Below, piece after piece: positions 35,300 to 49,000 of a DNA stretch of 64,000 nucleotides. The notes beneath the pieces were generated by a model, which worked only from the letters and a program-made list of their open reading frames with translations, made no database searches and had not been told where the DNA came from. The position numbers and the translations under genes were made by a program. This stretch comes from Arabidopsis thaliana. Its lineage: Eukaryota > Streptophyta > Magnoliopsida > Brassicales > Brassicaceae. Location: NCBI RefSeq assembly GCF_000001735.4, contig NC_003070.9, positions 18,461,971 to 18,525,970 on the forward strand, in the 5' to 3' direction. Numbering within the stretch: the stretch's first letter is position 1; each line of letters opens with the position of its first letter.

Positions 35300-35365
35300 A
35301 AACGCGTTTTTTCACAAACGGCCTTAAAACGCGTTTTTTACAAACGGCCTTAAAACGCGTTTTTG
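35300..35365. repeat. Short tandem repeat with a palindromic ACGCGT core
   Basis: Nearly three copies of a 26-27 bp unit containing the palindrome AAACGCGTTT and the spacer ACAAACGGCCTTA. ACGCGT cores are at about 35302, 35329 and 35355. Confidence 0.85.
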
Positions 35366-36729
35366 TTTACGCTAGTTATTATATTCTGAAGATTATAAAT
35401 TGTCTAAATATTTACAAATTCAACTTTTAATAATGATAAAGAAAATATCAAATTCCCCAAATGAAGTGTTAATATGATTGTCAAGAAAATATATTATCAA
35501 AACTAATACGCAGTGACCCAGATCATATTTACACGAACAATTTGGTTTATGTTTGAAAGTTTTGGTGGTGATTAAAAATTTGATGATTAAGTGGTATTTT
35601 GAACATAAAATACAAATATGTTGCTAGATATAATTCAGAAATGTGTGGTGGGGTGGTAGTTGTGATATTTTTTTTCAAAAATGCTATTTTCATTTTATCC
35701 ATAGAATTTTCTCTATTGTTTATTTTTTCTGAAAATTATCTAGTTGACTGTACCACTAATTAAAAAAAAATTGTGGACATGGTAGTTGCGATATTTTGAG
35801 AGTTTTCCAAATCTATACACTTGTTTTAAACACATTAAAAAGTTTTATAATTTATTTATTTTTGAATTTCTCCAAAATTTGAAATATAAAGATCATTTCG
35901 TAAAAAAAAGAAAAGTTCGTTGAACATAGTTTTAGTTGATTTGTTTTACTAGGTTTATTTTCTGCAGATGTTCAGTAAAAAGAAAGAACCTTCTCTAATT
36001 TCACCTAGATATTTATGATTTTATAATACAAACTAATTTCATATTTGGGTTTAAATTAATAATTGTCCAAATAATTTCAAATTACAGTCAAAATAAAACA
36101 TTAGCAATTAGTTCCATCCAAAATAAATTATTAAATTACCAAATTAACATTTTTAGCTCATGAGCCCAAAATTATTTATGATATGAAATATGTACTTGAT
36201 AATAATTCAAGTCAGCAACAATAATTCATCAAATTTATTTCAAAATAAACCTCCTTAAATCTTTCTGGATTTTTTAACTGATAATCCTATTGTTTTATCT
36301 TATTTTCATTAAGCCAACAATAAGTCATACCAATTAGTCATTAGTTATAATTCTTGATATTGGTTAAAGAGAATGTTTAAGTGGTGGATGGAGTTAGTTG
36401 TATACTTTTTTGGCATTAAGATGAGAATAATTTGCTACTTATAAAGACTTTGTAATATTAAACATCATATTCTTCACATGAATATACAAGTGGACAATTC
36501 TGGTTAAGTCACACCAGTGGTTTAATCCGGTTCATTTTTCTACGTATAGCATTAGTGTTAATTACGTGCACGAGAACACAAGACAGAAAGTAAAAAAAGC
36601 AAGAAAGAGTCAACAAAGTTGCCCGCCTAACGATTACTTAGCACTTTTGAATCCGTTTTAAGCAAAGCCTTAGTTTGAATTTACAGCTCTCATCACAAAG
36701 AGAGTAGCCCTTCTCGAAGCGAGTGAGAT
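35366..36729. other. AT-rich intergenic region upstream of NAT4
   Basis: No reading frame, repeat or RNA gene was recognised. The NAT4 promoter and leader occupy the right end. Confidence 0.5.
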
Positions 36730-39729
36730 ATGGCAACAAAGACCGATGATTTTGCACCATTTCCAGTTAAAGATCAGCTTCCCGGAGTCGAATTTTGTGT
36801 CTCGAGCTCTCCAAATTGGCGTATGCTTTTTTCTTTTCATTTAGATTTTGTTATATAGTTGTGTTCTATTAGCAGTAAAATTATGTTTAGTCTTTAGGAT
36901 AATGAATTTATGTTTCACCGATAGTGATGAACTATACGATTTAGTTTAAATTAGGGTTGTATTTCTTATTAATCTACAAAACTCGTTTTTAAAGCGTTTG
37001 TGATTATTTAACAAAAATTTCAGTTGAAGCGTTTCCATTATTCATATGAGTTATTTAGTCGATCGTCACCAAATTCTCTTTGATTTGTCAACAATATATG
37101 TTTGAGAAAATGATATGGTTTTATATGATTAATGGTGCAGCGGAAGGAATAGTTCTTGGGTTTCAACATTACATTGTAATGCTTGGAACTACTGTAATCA
37201 TACCTTCCATACTCGTCCCTCTAATGGGTGGTGGCGACGTAAGCATTAACCCTAATCTCATCTAATAGCTCAAATTCACGAGAAGAAAACTCTTTCTAAA
37301 TTAAATAAATTGATGTGAAACGACGTCATTTTTCTTCAGGTGGAGAAAGCGGAAGTCATAAACACAGTATTGTTCGTGTCAGGAATAAACACGTTGTTGC
37401 AGAGTTTGTTCGGAAGTCGACTTCCTGTGGTCATGGGAGCTTCTTATGCTTACCTCATCCCTGCTCTTTACATCACTTTCTCTTATCGATTCACTTACTA
37501 TCTCCATCCTCATCTCGTTAGTCACACAATCCATTGTCTTCTTCTTTGAAAACATTTAAAGTTTCAAATTAGTCGAAAACAGTAAATTAATGAATGTGTT
37601 AAATGCAGAGATTTGAAGAGACTATGAGAGCTATTCAAGGAGCTCTTATCATTGCTTCAATAAGTCATATGATAATGGGTTTCTTCGGTTTGTGGAGAAT
37701 CTTGGTCAGGTCCGGAGAAAAAAAGATAAAAAGCTCATGTGTTGTATTATATATTATTACTTGTGGAAGAAGTAACTAAGACTTTAAGGTTTTGCTTTTG
37801 CTTTATTAAAACTACTTCAGGTTTCTTTCTCCTCTTTCGGCTGCTCCTCTTGTGATTCTCACCGGCGTTGGCCTCCTCGCCTTTGCGTTTCCTCAGGTAG
37901 ACGATTCAAGATTTAACTGCCATAAAGATCGAATTGGTTTTAGGGTTTTTGTTTGTTTGTTGAGGGAGCTTAAATAGTCTTTGTGTTGCAGCTTGCGAGA
38001 TGTATAGAAATTGGACTCCCAGCATTGATCATACTGATAATTTTATCTCAGGTTTCGGTTAATTTCGTGAGATTTTATATAAAACCTTATCATCTCTGAA
38101 TTTCTGACAATGGTTGTAATGTTTTCAGTATCTTCCTCACTTGTTTAAGTGTAAGAGATCAATATGCGAGCAATTCGCTGTTCTGTTCACAATAGCGATC
38201 GTCTGGGCTTACGCAGAGATTCTGACAGCAGCTGGAGCTTATGACAAAAGACCGGACAATACACAGCTCAGTTGTCGAACAGACCGGTCTGGTCTCATTA
38301 GTGCTTCTCCATGGTCTGGTCATCTTCCATCTTTCATTGGATCTCCTCTGTTTCAGTAAGAACACAGAGCATTTTTGACAATTCCTTCATTCTTAGGGTG
38401 AGAATTCCATATCCATTGCAATGGGGACGTCCAAGTTTCCATGGAAGTGATGCATTCGCAATGATGGCAGCTACTTACGTGGCGATTGTCGAGGTTTACT
38501 ACTGTTTCAGTTCACATTTTTGGTTTGCAGAAGGATTTAGCTTTTTGATAGATCACCTTTTCTTGTTGAATTTTTTCCAATGGATTAGACGACAGGTTCC
38601 TTCATCGCGGCTTCAAGATTTGGCAGTGCAACTCATATCCCTCCCTCGGTGCTTAGCCGTGGCATTGGATGGCAGGTAAAACGGATTGATTGTTATTGTG
38701 ATTCGATTTCAAGTGTGTTAGTATGTGAATCCGATGTGTGTGCTATGTGGGAATTGAATAAAAACAGGGCATAGGCGTTTTGCTGAATGGACTGTTTGGA
38801 ACAGCAACTGGTTCCACAGCTTTGGTGTAATAGAACCATTCTCTTTCTGCTCTGCAGTTTTCTTTAATCAAGAAAACTCGTTTTCGGATTTTAAACTCTG
38901 TTTTTGTTTGTTCTTGTCATTTGTAGAGAAAATACAGGGCTTCTAGGATTAACGAAGGTTGGGAGCAGAAGAGTGGTTCAGATATCTGCAGGTTTCATGA
39001 TCTTCTTCTCCATTTTCGGTAATGCTCAACCCCGTGAAGTCATTCCAAGACAATTGGTCTTTTTTTTTGTAATCGACTGCAAAACTTGGTGACAAACAGG
39101 GAAGTTTGGGGCTGTTCTTGCATCAATACCTTTACCAATCTTTGCAGCTCTGTACTGTGTTCTATTCGCCTATGTTGGTATGTATAACTTAAAAACTAAA
39201 CTCTTTCAGATCCTTATAGCTTCTATAAATATGATTGAGATTAAGCAGATGACCTTATGAACAGCTTCTGCGGGACTTGGCCTTCTTCAGTTCTGCAACT
39301 TAAACAGCTTTAGGAATAAATTTATCCTCGGCTTCTCCATCTTCATTGGACTCTCTGTGGCGCAATACTTCACCGAATATCTATTCATCTCTGGTCGTGG
39401 ACCTGTCCACACTCGCACTTCTGCTGTAAGTGTTCAAGAGAAACAGAAACAATCATTTTCTTTTTGTCTTGTCCTCTTTATTGATTCGTATTTGGTGTTG
39501 CCAACGACAGTTCAACGTGATAATGCAAGTGATATTCTCTTCCGCTGCAACGGTTGGGATAATGGCAGCGTTCTTGTTGGACTGTACTCATAGCTATGGA
39601 CATGCCTCGGTGAGGAGAGACAGCGGAAGACATTGGTGGGAGAAATTCAGAGTCTACCACACTGATACTCGAACAGAAGAATTTTACGCATTGCCTTACA
39701 ACCTCAACCGATTCTTCCCTTCATTCTGA
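36730..39729 (+). CDS. NAT4: Nucleobase-ascorbate transporter (NAT/NCS2 family)
   Basis: Fourteen exons: 36730-36820, 37141-37238, 37340-37516, 37609-37709, 37821-37896, 37992-38051, 38129-38313, 38397-38493, 38589-38675, 38768-38826, 38927-39018, 39100-39177, 39265-39425 and 39511-39729, giving 526 residues. The polytopic membrane protein has family signatures: GFQHYIVMLGTTVIIPSILV near the N-terminus, the QH motif in that segment, WGRPSFHGSDAFAMMAATYV, and the NAT signature around NGLFGTATGSTALVENTGLL. The C-terminus is FYALPYNLNRFFPSF. NATs carry purines, uracil or ascorbate across the plasma membrane; the substrate of this member cannot be read from sequence. Confidence 0.95.
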
Positions 39730-39965
39730 AAATCCCGAAAACCCAAAACTCGGTTTTTTCAGAGTGTGAGAAACCTGCATCTAGAGAGATACATGTATAA
39801 TACAAATAACTTTCCACCTAGATAACTTTTGATGTTATTTCCCTTTTTGCCAACACTTTTTTGTATGTTACTACCACATGTGTTTGCTTATAGATTGTAA
39901 GAGCTACATATTCCAGAGTGACTAGGAAATTAGGATTCAACCTCTTTCTTTCTGGTGGGAATTGA

Positions 39966-42492
39966 TCATCTTAGTCCGGCTGGAGCTGCTGGACTGCCTC
40001 CTCCAGGTCTCATAGCTCTCTGGGCAAGGGTCCCATCGTAATCCTAAACCCAGATATATTTTCCATTTAAGCATGAATGAAGTCAACAAAAAGATCACTT
40101 GGTTTTGGGTGAATATAAAAGTATAATTTTGAAAGTTACCCGTTTCTCGAAAGAACTGTCCTGCGAGTCAGCTATCTTGTCTGCAATTCCATAGTCAATG
40201 GCTGCTTGAGCTTGGAGATATTTAGGTCGCTTGATGTCCTCGTTGATCTGCTCTTTGGATTTCCCTGTTCCCTTAGCTAACAGCTCGATGTAGTACTCGG
40301 TATTTGCATCAAGTTCCTTGGCCTGCCAGAGGATTATTCATTACAGTAGAGGTAAAGAAACTTGAGGGAATTACACAGAAGGGTATAAGAATGTGAGCAC
40401 CACCTTTATCCACATGTCTATGGCAGCTCCACTCGATCTGTTTACTTTTGGCAGATATAATTTTGCTGCACCATTAACCATCAAAACTTAGAAGCTTACA
40501 CAAGTGGGCAAGAGGTATTGCATTTGTTTATTATGATCAAAATGCAAAGTTAGAGTTCAAATATTTTAGAGAAGAGTACATACTTGATGAATGTGGTTGT
40601 ACGGCACGATAACCTTTTTTCCCGAGAGAAAGAAGCATTGCTGCTTGACCAAAAGCCATGCCACAATTGATAGTGTATACATCTGATTTGCAATACTAAT
40701 ACGCCACATAAAAATAAAAAACAGTGAGGCGATGAGAATCAAAGCTGCTACATAGGTTATTTGCATACCATCTATCGAAACAATAATCAGTGACAAACAT
40801 CAGCAAAAGGAACTTCGTGTTTGTACAATCAGAAGAAAAATGTAGATAGTTTCAGTAAAATCACTTACAGAAATAGTATCGGCTATGGCATAAGCCTCTG
40901 TTTCTGATCCAACAGTTTCCATCTTCTCATTCTACATGGCATAAGCAAAAGGAAACAAAAGAATAGATAGCTTGTTAAAAGTAACAAGTGGGTTATCTAA
41001 ATAAATCCAGAAAACTACCACCAACAAACAATATATAATCAAACTTCTTCTACTGACCTGGGTCCCGGGTGAATTTATATATAAGTAGATGGGCTTTGTT
41101 GGGTTATCATAGTCTAACCACATAAATTGAGCAACGAGTAACTCAGTAACTGCAGGTACGATCTGCAAGTAAAAATGAAGCAAAATGAGCTAGATCCAAT
41201 AGCTAAGCAGAGAGCAAACACAGTAGCAAAGAAATGGGTTTAGTAACAAGTTATCGACACATGAAGGTCTTACTGGCATGCCAAGGTAGCATATGCGAGC
41301 ATCCAATAGCAAAGAAGGCAAATCTGGAGGAGCAGTTCTTGGTCTTTCAGATCCTCCGCCGCCACCTCCACCTCTGTACATCTGGACACTCATGCTATAT
41401 CTTCTAGCATCTGCTGCATTCATACCGGACATACTCCATATTCCTCCATTGTTCAAATAGTTATTTCTAGACGAGATGCTTTCCTGAACAAAGAAGCATG
41501 CCAAAAGACGAGATAAGAATCATATAGTAGAGAAGCAAATTTGTTCTCCTCTTAGCTGTTTCCAGATTCTGGACCTGTAAATGCACAGATAAGAAGGCTT
41601 AGAAGAGAAAAACTAACCTCTGTAACTTTTTCCGCTTGCCTACGGACAGGGCTATCTTCTGTCATGAACATATCCATTTGAGCTGAATTAAGCCCGTAAA
41701 AATATTGTGGTACGTTCTTGAAGTTCTGCATCACTATAACAAAGGCGAGGAATATAGTATGTCAGATCAAATAGTATTTAGAGAATTAAAGGAAACACGT
41801 TCTTCAAATTTAACCGCTTATTTGGCGAATTTTGTTCTTTCAAGCTTAAATTTAGTTCCAATTAAGAATTGTAGCAATCAAACTAATATATTTCGCCATT
41901 CCATTATACAGCGACAACTTATCAAGAACAAAAGACTGTTACTTTACTGAAATTAGTATGTCTGAAACTAACTCCAGGTTAAAACTTTAGTGAAGGCAAA
42001 AGCCCACATTAATTTGCTACTTAGACTCAGATGATAAACAACATAGACGTACTGCAAACGGAATTAAACCCCCAAAGAAACAAGCTTTGCTACACTTAGT
42101 ATGATTGCAGATAAATGGGTCGCTAAGGCCTATCAGGTACTTGGTTTAAGCTAAACAAAGGTCAAATACATAGCTTTGTGACTCAATTCAACACCAAATA
42201 GAATCAAAGAACAAATCTATCAGAAGGTGAAAAAAAAAGATGAGAGAAAATGAAAACCTCCGTCTTTGAGATTGTCTCCACGAAATTGTTTAGGGATATG
42301 GTCAAAGCTCATATCTTTAGCAGAAGCAAAGCAGTGTGATCTTCTTGTGCGTCTAGGAACAGTAGAGCAAGGCATGTTCGATGAAAAGAGCTTAGATCCC
42401 GACATGAACGGCGATTTGGGTAACACAAACTTGGAACAGACAGCTTCATGGTTGAGTTGTGAAGTAAGAGGAGAAACCAGAGCAGTCGCCAT
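39966..42492 (-). CDS. CLPR1: Plastid Clp protease non-catalytic subunit ClpR1
   Basis: Nine exons on the minus strand: 42492-42258, 41733-41618, 41483-41274, 41162-41058, 40931-40869, 40695-40584, 40465-40404, 40322-40140 and 40043-39966, giving 387 residues. The N-terminus is a Ser-rich, basic plastid transit peptide. The ClpP fold follows (LLDARICYLGMPIVPAVTEL, then PTKPIYLYINSPGTQ). The catalytic serine position is lost: the usual ASMG nucleophile region reads CGMAFGQAAMLLSLG, and the His region reads VQPHSSTKL, so it is a ClpR and not a ClpP. ClpR1 sits in the R-ring of the stromal Clp core and is needed for chloroplast development. Gly-rich RGGGGGGG is an oddity near the middle. Confidence 0.95.
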
Positions 42493-42874
42493 CTTCGATT
42501 TAGCAACCGAAGAAGAAGAAAAGAAGAAGATGATGATGACTAAAAAAGAACGAAGCTTTTTGGGATTTTTTGAGGCGAAATTAGGGATTGCTTGTCATTT
42601 TTGCTATCGTCAGATGAAGAAGATGTAAGTACTGAGTACAGTCAAAATCCCGACCGAACCAGAATCGCTTTGAGAATATTTGTCTATTAAACCGGTTTTG
42701 TCTCTACAAATTTCTATCTGGGTTTGGAATCTATTTTTAATAGATTTGAGGGTTTGTTCTTGTAAATTACATAGTTAGGGACTCTTTGTTAATAAATAAA
42801 AAGATGTTTGTTTCTTCTCTGTAATGTAGATAAGAGACATAAAACAAGAATCTTATCTTCTGGTCAAGAGAGAG
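42493..42874. promoter_or_regulatory. Divergent promoter region between CLPR1 and a PsaN-like gene
   Basis: 382 bp separates the two start codons of two divergently transcribed plastid-protein genes. No specific motif is claimed. Confidence 0.5.
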
Positions 42875-43461
42875 ATGAGCTCCATAAGCCAAAGCATTCT
42901 CATGGCTTTAACAGTAACTGTTAACAAATATGCTTCTTCCAATGTTCAAGCTGTACGCAGAAACGATACCAAACGCCATTCTTTAACTGCTCCACCCGCT
43001 GATTTAGGACGCAGAAACATTCTCTTCTCCTCCACGTCTTTCATCGCCGCTGCTTTGACCAGCAGCGACCAGCTTCTCCAAAGTAATTAGAAATTCTTAG
43101 TTGTGTTTTTCTTCTTTACATTTAGAATGTTTCTTTTGCCTAAACTATGTCGTTCTTTGGGGAAGAATTGTTTCAGAGTATTTGAAGAAGACTGAGGAAA
43201 ACAAAGCCAAGAATGATAAGGAGGTAAAGAGAATGACATTTATATACCATAACGCACATAGTTTATGTCTTTTGTAGGAAATTTTCTTATGATCTTTTTT
43301 TCGTTCATATTGGGAAAATGAAACAGAGATTGGACAGTTTTTACAAGAGGAATTATAAAGACTACTTTGAGTTTGTTGAAGGATCTATAAAGGGAAAGAC
43401 AGAAGCAGAGCTCAGTGAATCTGAAAAACGGATTCTGGAATGGCTCAAAGCCAACAAATGA
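42875..43461 (+). CDS. Photosystem I subunit N-like thylakoid protein
   Basis: Three exons: 42875-43082, 43177-43223 and 43327-43461, giving 129 residues. The N-terminus is a transit peptide. GRRNILFSSTSFIAAALTSS resembles a twin-arginine or bipartite lumen-targeting signal. The mature part begins YLKKTEENKAKNDKERLDSF, which resembles the EYLEKSKxNKELNDKKRL start of PsaN. It then diverges to KDYFEFVEGSIKGK and ILEWLKANK. The cysteines typical of PsaN are absent. It is probably a thylakoid-lumen protein; whether it binds photosystem I is not shown by the sequence. Confidence 0.8.
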
Positions 43462-46055
43462 TTATGATGAATTGATGATGATGATGATGATAAATTGATA
43501 ATGATGATAAGTTTTTGTTTGTCTATGAAACTTTTTTTTAAAAAGGGCTGCTCAGTAATTTATATATCTTGCTCTGTATATGTTTTTGTTGAATCGGTTT
43601 TGCTTTTCTCAACAAACTTTATTTTCGAAAACGGAGTACCAGAATCCAAGCTCAATCTTGTGGATGCAATAACATAGTCAGGAGAGTGGAGTGGGGAAGT
43701 GAATTGAAGCTCATAGTGTCTCATGGGAGATAAATATTTCTAAAGAGCCTACCGTTTGTTTCCAGTCAATGGTGTGCTTAAAACCTCTCCACTCGTAGAT
43801 AAGCTTGTCCACGGCGTTTCTGGTCGCTAAAGTTCTTGATTTTGTAGTATCCTTATGGTTTCCATGTGGACAGATGAGAATACAATGCCTTTCACTTGTG
43901 TGCGAATGTGCTTCTACTAGGTATCTTCTCAAGAAACTCCGCCTGTTTCCGTCACAAGATCAAACACACAAAAGCATTAGATGGTTTCGTGTGTCTCAAG
44001 TAAGCCTTCTTATGCGGTTTCTTGCTTCTCCAGTTAAGGCCAGCAATCTACCTTGAGCTTGATTTAGTGAGTCTAAACCTAACAAGAACACACTCATATC
44101 GTATTACAAGATTTATATTGTATTATAGAAACGAATAGTTAAATTCTCTATTTTAATCCATACAGTATATCGTTTTACCAAAGTTGTTTTACCTACTTTC
44201 AAATTAAACACAAGTCATCCAATTGTTATTACATGACATATTATGTATTGGCCATTTGACAGAATTTCCCGTTTTTATTAATGAGTTTAATGTTCCAAAA
44301 TAAAGAGAGAAATCTATAGCATTTTAATGAAAATAATCATTGTTACTTTTGAGTTATGACATAAAAATCAGATAATAGTAATTGTTGCCAACTCAAAATC
44401 TAAACAAGTAATTTGAATATTTATTTATAAAATAATTAGTATATATTTTTTGCACTATTTAAAGTTTATTAAAAATTTAATTTTTACAAAACGTGTAGTT
44501 TAGTAATTTGTTCGATATCTGTCATTATACCATAACTTGATTTTAAATATCACATAATGCATATTATTCACCAATAAAGAAGTCTAGATTTTTAATAGTA
44601 TAATAGATACAACTATATCGCGAATAAAACTCTTATAAATATCTAAATTAACTTTCATAACTTTTACAGTCAATATTTCTACATCTAGAATATCTACAAC
44701 CAAAACCATAATTGTAACCAATTGGTCCCTTAATATAATTTAAATGAATTCAGTTTTTTTTATCAACAAGAAATTAAATTAGATCCTAGATTAAAAAAAC
44801 GTAAACAAACTCAAATTTCTTTTAAAAATAAGGATATATACTAAAAGTTCAAATTCAGAAAAATAAATATACGGTCACAATTTTGACAGGCACCTCGTTA
44901 ATAAACACCTTCATTTTCACCGGATAAACATTATCTCCGGCGTCTTCACCACTGGAAAATACTACATCTCGTTGTTCTTGTGATCAATAGAACACATTTT
45001 AGTAATTAATGTTAGTCAAAGTAATTAAATAATATTAATTTACCGCAAAAATACACAGTAAATGGTCAAATCAAAAGACCAAAACGACTTTTCCCCAAAA
45101 CACGTATGCATGCGTTACTCGTTCTAAATTAAAAAAGAAAATGTAGATAAGCTTATGAATATACTTCTATATAGACTAACCAATGCAGTGAAGATAAACG
45201 AAAAACAATAGTAAATTTACGGGTACCAAAATAAGAAAGTCGTCGAAGTTATTCTCCATACAACAATTTATTTCATACGTAAAAAGACGTCGTTATCCTA
45301 AATATCTAAAGCTAAAGAGAGAGTTATGAACCAAAAAATGTTCTTTTGATAATTGTTGTAAAACCTAAAAGTTGTATTTGAAGTTATTTTTAGTTATGTA
45401 TTTAAATTGTAACTATTTGTCATAGTAATTTTAAAATTCCAGGAGTTTATAATATTAACAACAAGTAAACATATAAACAAGTAGACATATAAAAACATAT
45501 ATTTCAAAATTTTCAATAAAAGCTTTTAGTCACACAAAAAATTATTAAAATTTTAAAAATAGACTCACGCGTAGTTTGGGTTCATAACCTAGTTTCTTTT
45601 AAAAATAAGGATATATACTAAAAATTCAAAAAAAAAAAAAATATACTAAGCCATCCATTATATATTAGATTTTACAGAAAAGAAATAAATATATATTAGA
45701 TTTTACTTTTTATTTGGGTATCATTTTTGGATAAAACGAAAATATAAAATAAAAGACCTAAAAATTCAAATTGAAATCCAGATTAAAGACCTCTTAAGAA
45801 AGACAACAACAGATTGCATAATTGCGAATAGGGTTCCTTTATCGAAATTTTGAAATTTAAGGATATTATAAAAAAGTTGAAATGGAATGAGGCGTTAAAT
45901 CGCAATATATAAATAAATAAATATAAATTTCGGTTCGGTTCAGGTATGAATCGGGCGGGCTTTTCCGATACGCCTTGCAAATAAAATTGCGGCGACCAAA
46001 CTGTTCCTCTTCTTCTCCAGCAAGCTTCGAAGAGAAGGAAGAAGATTGGAGAAGA
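43462..46055. other. AT-rich intergenic region upstream of POLK
   Basis: A minus-strand frame at 43932-43711 (beginning MRRYLVEAHSHTSERHCILI) has some coding-like composition but no recognised family and may be a gene fragment. A 35-bp direct repeat sharing TAAGGATATATACTAAAA occurs near 44822 and 45604. The rest is AT-rich with nothing recognised. Confidence 0.5.
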
Positions 46056-49000
46056 ATGGATAATGGCGAATCATCATCCACCAACAATTCGTCGCGTCCA
46101 TGGGAATCCTACAATACCGTCTTCACTAACGCGAAAGCCGGTTTGTTCCCGATTATTCCCCAATAGTGTTTTTCTTCTTTAGCAAATTTTCAGGATTCTT
46201 TCGTGAATTGTTTCTTCCAGAGTTCAAAATTTCTTGAAAATTGATCAATTCGTTGATCATGGGTTATAGTTGACTGGTCTTTGAACATATTTCTTATGTG
46301 TTGTTTTGAAGATTTAATTGCGGAATATCAAAATCTTAAATTTGCATCTTTAGTTATTGATTGATGTTTGAGTTAAATTTCTAAACTCGTCGATGTTTCT
46401 GTGTGTATGTTCCTTAGGTATGGAGGGAGTTGACAAAGAGAAAGTCCAGAGGGTTGTCTATGAAATGAGTAAAGGATCCAAGTATTTTCAAAATGAGGAG
46501 CGTAAAGAAGCTCTTATGAAACAAAAGATTGAGCATATGCGTGATCGATGCGCAAAGCTTTCATCCCTTGATTTATCTAATTATCAGAAGGTATGTGTCA
46601 CTATTCCTGAGTAAGGTTTCTATACGATATCTTCTTTTGCTTTGAGGAATAGTTGGCTATGATAGGGAATACTGGCTTTGTAATCTTTCACATATTTATT
46701 TGATTAGCCGGAAACTATATATAAGCTTTATCATATGAAGGTGGTTGATAAAAGGATCTTAGAGTTAGAAGCTACACGTGACCTATCCAGAATTTGGCTT
46801 CATGTTGATATGGATGCTTTTTATGCTGCTGTTGAAACTTTGAGCGATCCTTCGATCAAGGGCAAGCCAATGGCTGTTGGAGGCTTATCCATGATCTCCA
46901 CTGCTAATTATGAGGTATGCTTTGGTTTCAACTGGTGGATAAAAAGTTTCCTCAAAATTATGCTTACAACTTAAATTAGTACTATCCCACTTAGGCAAGG
47001 AAGTTTGGGGTCCGTGCTGCAATGCCTGGCTTCATTGCTCGTAAATTGTGTCCAGATTTGATATTTGTTCCTGTTGATTTCACTAAGTATACTCACTACA
47101 GTGACTTAACCAGAAAGGGTTCGTTGCTTCCTCTTTTAACATGTGTAGCTTTATGCTTGCTGTTCTTATTTCTCTGCTCTTATTTGCATACATGTGTTTC
47201 ATTTAGTTTTTAGGAACTATGATCCTCACTTCATTGCTGGGAGCTTGGATGAAGCCTACCTTGACATAACTGAGGTTTGTCGAGAAAGAGGTCTTTCAGG
47301 TGGAGAAGTAAGTTTGACCTCATGAGATGCATTCTTTTGTGATTGTTGTATCTTCTTTGAGAGATTATTTGGCTGACACTGCAACTGTTTCCCTGTCCAT
47401 TTCTTCACTTTCTGCAGATTGCAGAGGAGCTTAGATCTTCTGTTTATTCCGAGACTGGACTGACATGCAGTGCTGGAGTAGCGGCAAACCGCTTGCTAGC
47501 CAAGGTTTTCATATGTGCATGATATCCTATACGTCTTCCAATTTTTATCTCTTTATTGTCTCAGTTTGGTCTATATTACTATATTACAAAAAACATTGTG
47601 TTCTTAATCTAGCCCTACTATGTTTCAGGTTTGCTCAGACATTAACAAGCCTAATGGACAGTTTGTTCTACAAAATGACCGATCAACTGTCATGACATTC
47701 GTATCTTTCCTCCCTGTAAGAAAGGTATGTGTTCCTGAATTGTTGCTTTTGCTGTCAAATCTTTTAAAGATTTTTTCTCTTTCTTTTCGAGGCTTTAAAG
47801 AGAAACTACCTCTCAATTATTCCCCAGATCCTTTAATTTGCTGTGTAGAAGTGCAGATGATGATTCATTCACGTGAGCGAGATTAGATATCCAATACAAA
47901 ATTTGAATGTTGGTAGTAATAGAGATGCCATGCAGAACTTAGTTTCTGTTTGGCACAGAACTAAAAACAACCTCACGTTGTTTGCGACGGCTTGGGGTTG
48001 GTTCTTTATGAGTTGTCTAAACCATTGGCCTAGGTTTTTCAAAAATAAATTCGATTATAGTTTGAGTTTTAAATTGTGCTAGGAAATGGTACTGTGTTTC
48101 TATAATTTACTCGTCAAATTAATGCCAGTTGGAAATGGTCTACAGATCGGTGGAATTGGTAAGGTTACTGAACATATTTTAAAGGATGCTTTGGGAATTA
48201 AAACATGTGAGGAGATGGTGCAGAAGGGATCTCTTCTCTACGCTCTCTTCTCTCAGTCATCAGCAGGTAGCAGCATCTCCTCCTTCTTGTTTTACTGTTC
48301 CTTTCCTGTAAAAGATTCGTTTGTTTGTAGGCATTACTTGTGAAGTCAAGTTTCACATGATATCTTTAATGGATCATATCATGCTTTGGTGATTGCTCGA
48401 CAAAATTTTGTAGACTTTTTTTTGTCGGTTGGACTGGGGCTTGGAGGAACAAACACCCCTCAGGTTAGGTCTCGTAAAAGTATTAGCAGTGAGAGGACAT
48501 TTGCTGCGACAGGAGATGAAAGATTGCTATATTCCAAGTTGGGTGAGTAGTTTGCGCATTCGTGTTTTTTTCTCTCATAAGACGTACATAACTCAATAAT
48601 CAAAGGCAAACAAAAGGATCTTTAAAATTTAACACAGTAAAGGATTGTTTAATGAGACTACTTGAAATCATAGTTTGTTCCTGGGATACTGAGTAATCTT
48701 ACATCAACCTGTTTGCCTTTTAGACTTAACGAATCTATATTTGACATAAAAGATTTGCTTTGACATAATTCACTTGAATTGTTATCTCTGCTGTTCTGGG
48801 CAGATGAACTTGCAGAAATGCTATCTCATGACATGAAAAAGGAGGGCCTAACAGCAAGAACGTTGACACTTAAACTGAAAACTGCCTCCTTTGAGGTGCT
48901 CATCTAAATTTCATTTTATTTCTCCCTGTTTGGAAATCCATCTATGTGCTGAAACTGTGACAATCTGCTATGCTCAGATCAGGAGCAGAGCTGTTAGCCT

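Noticed and set aside
35300..35365. CRISPR-like array
   Set aside because: Only about three contiguous copies without unique spacers, in a plant nuclear genome; it is a simple tandem repeat.
44822..45640. LTR-like direct repeats around 0.8 kb of DNA
   Set aside because: Only about 35 bp of AT-rich sequence is shared, with no primer-binding site, coding capacity or target duplication.
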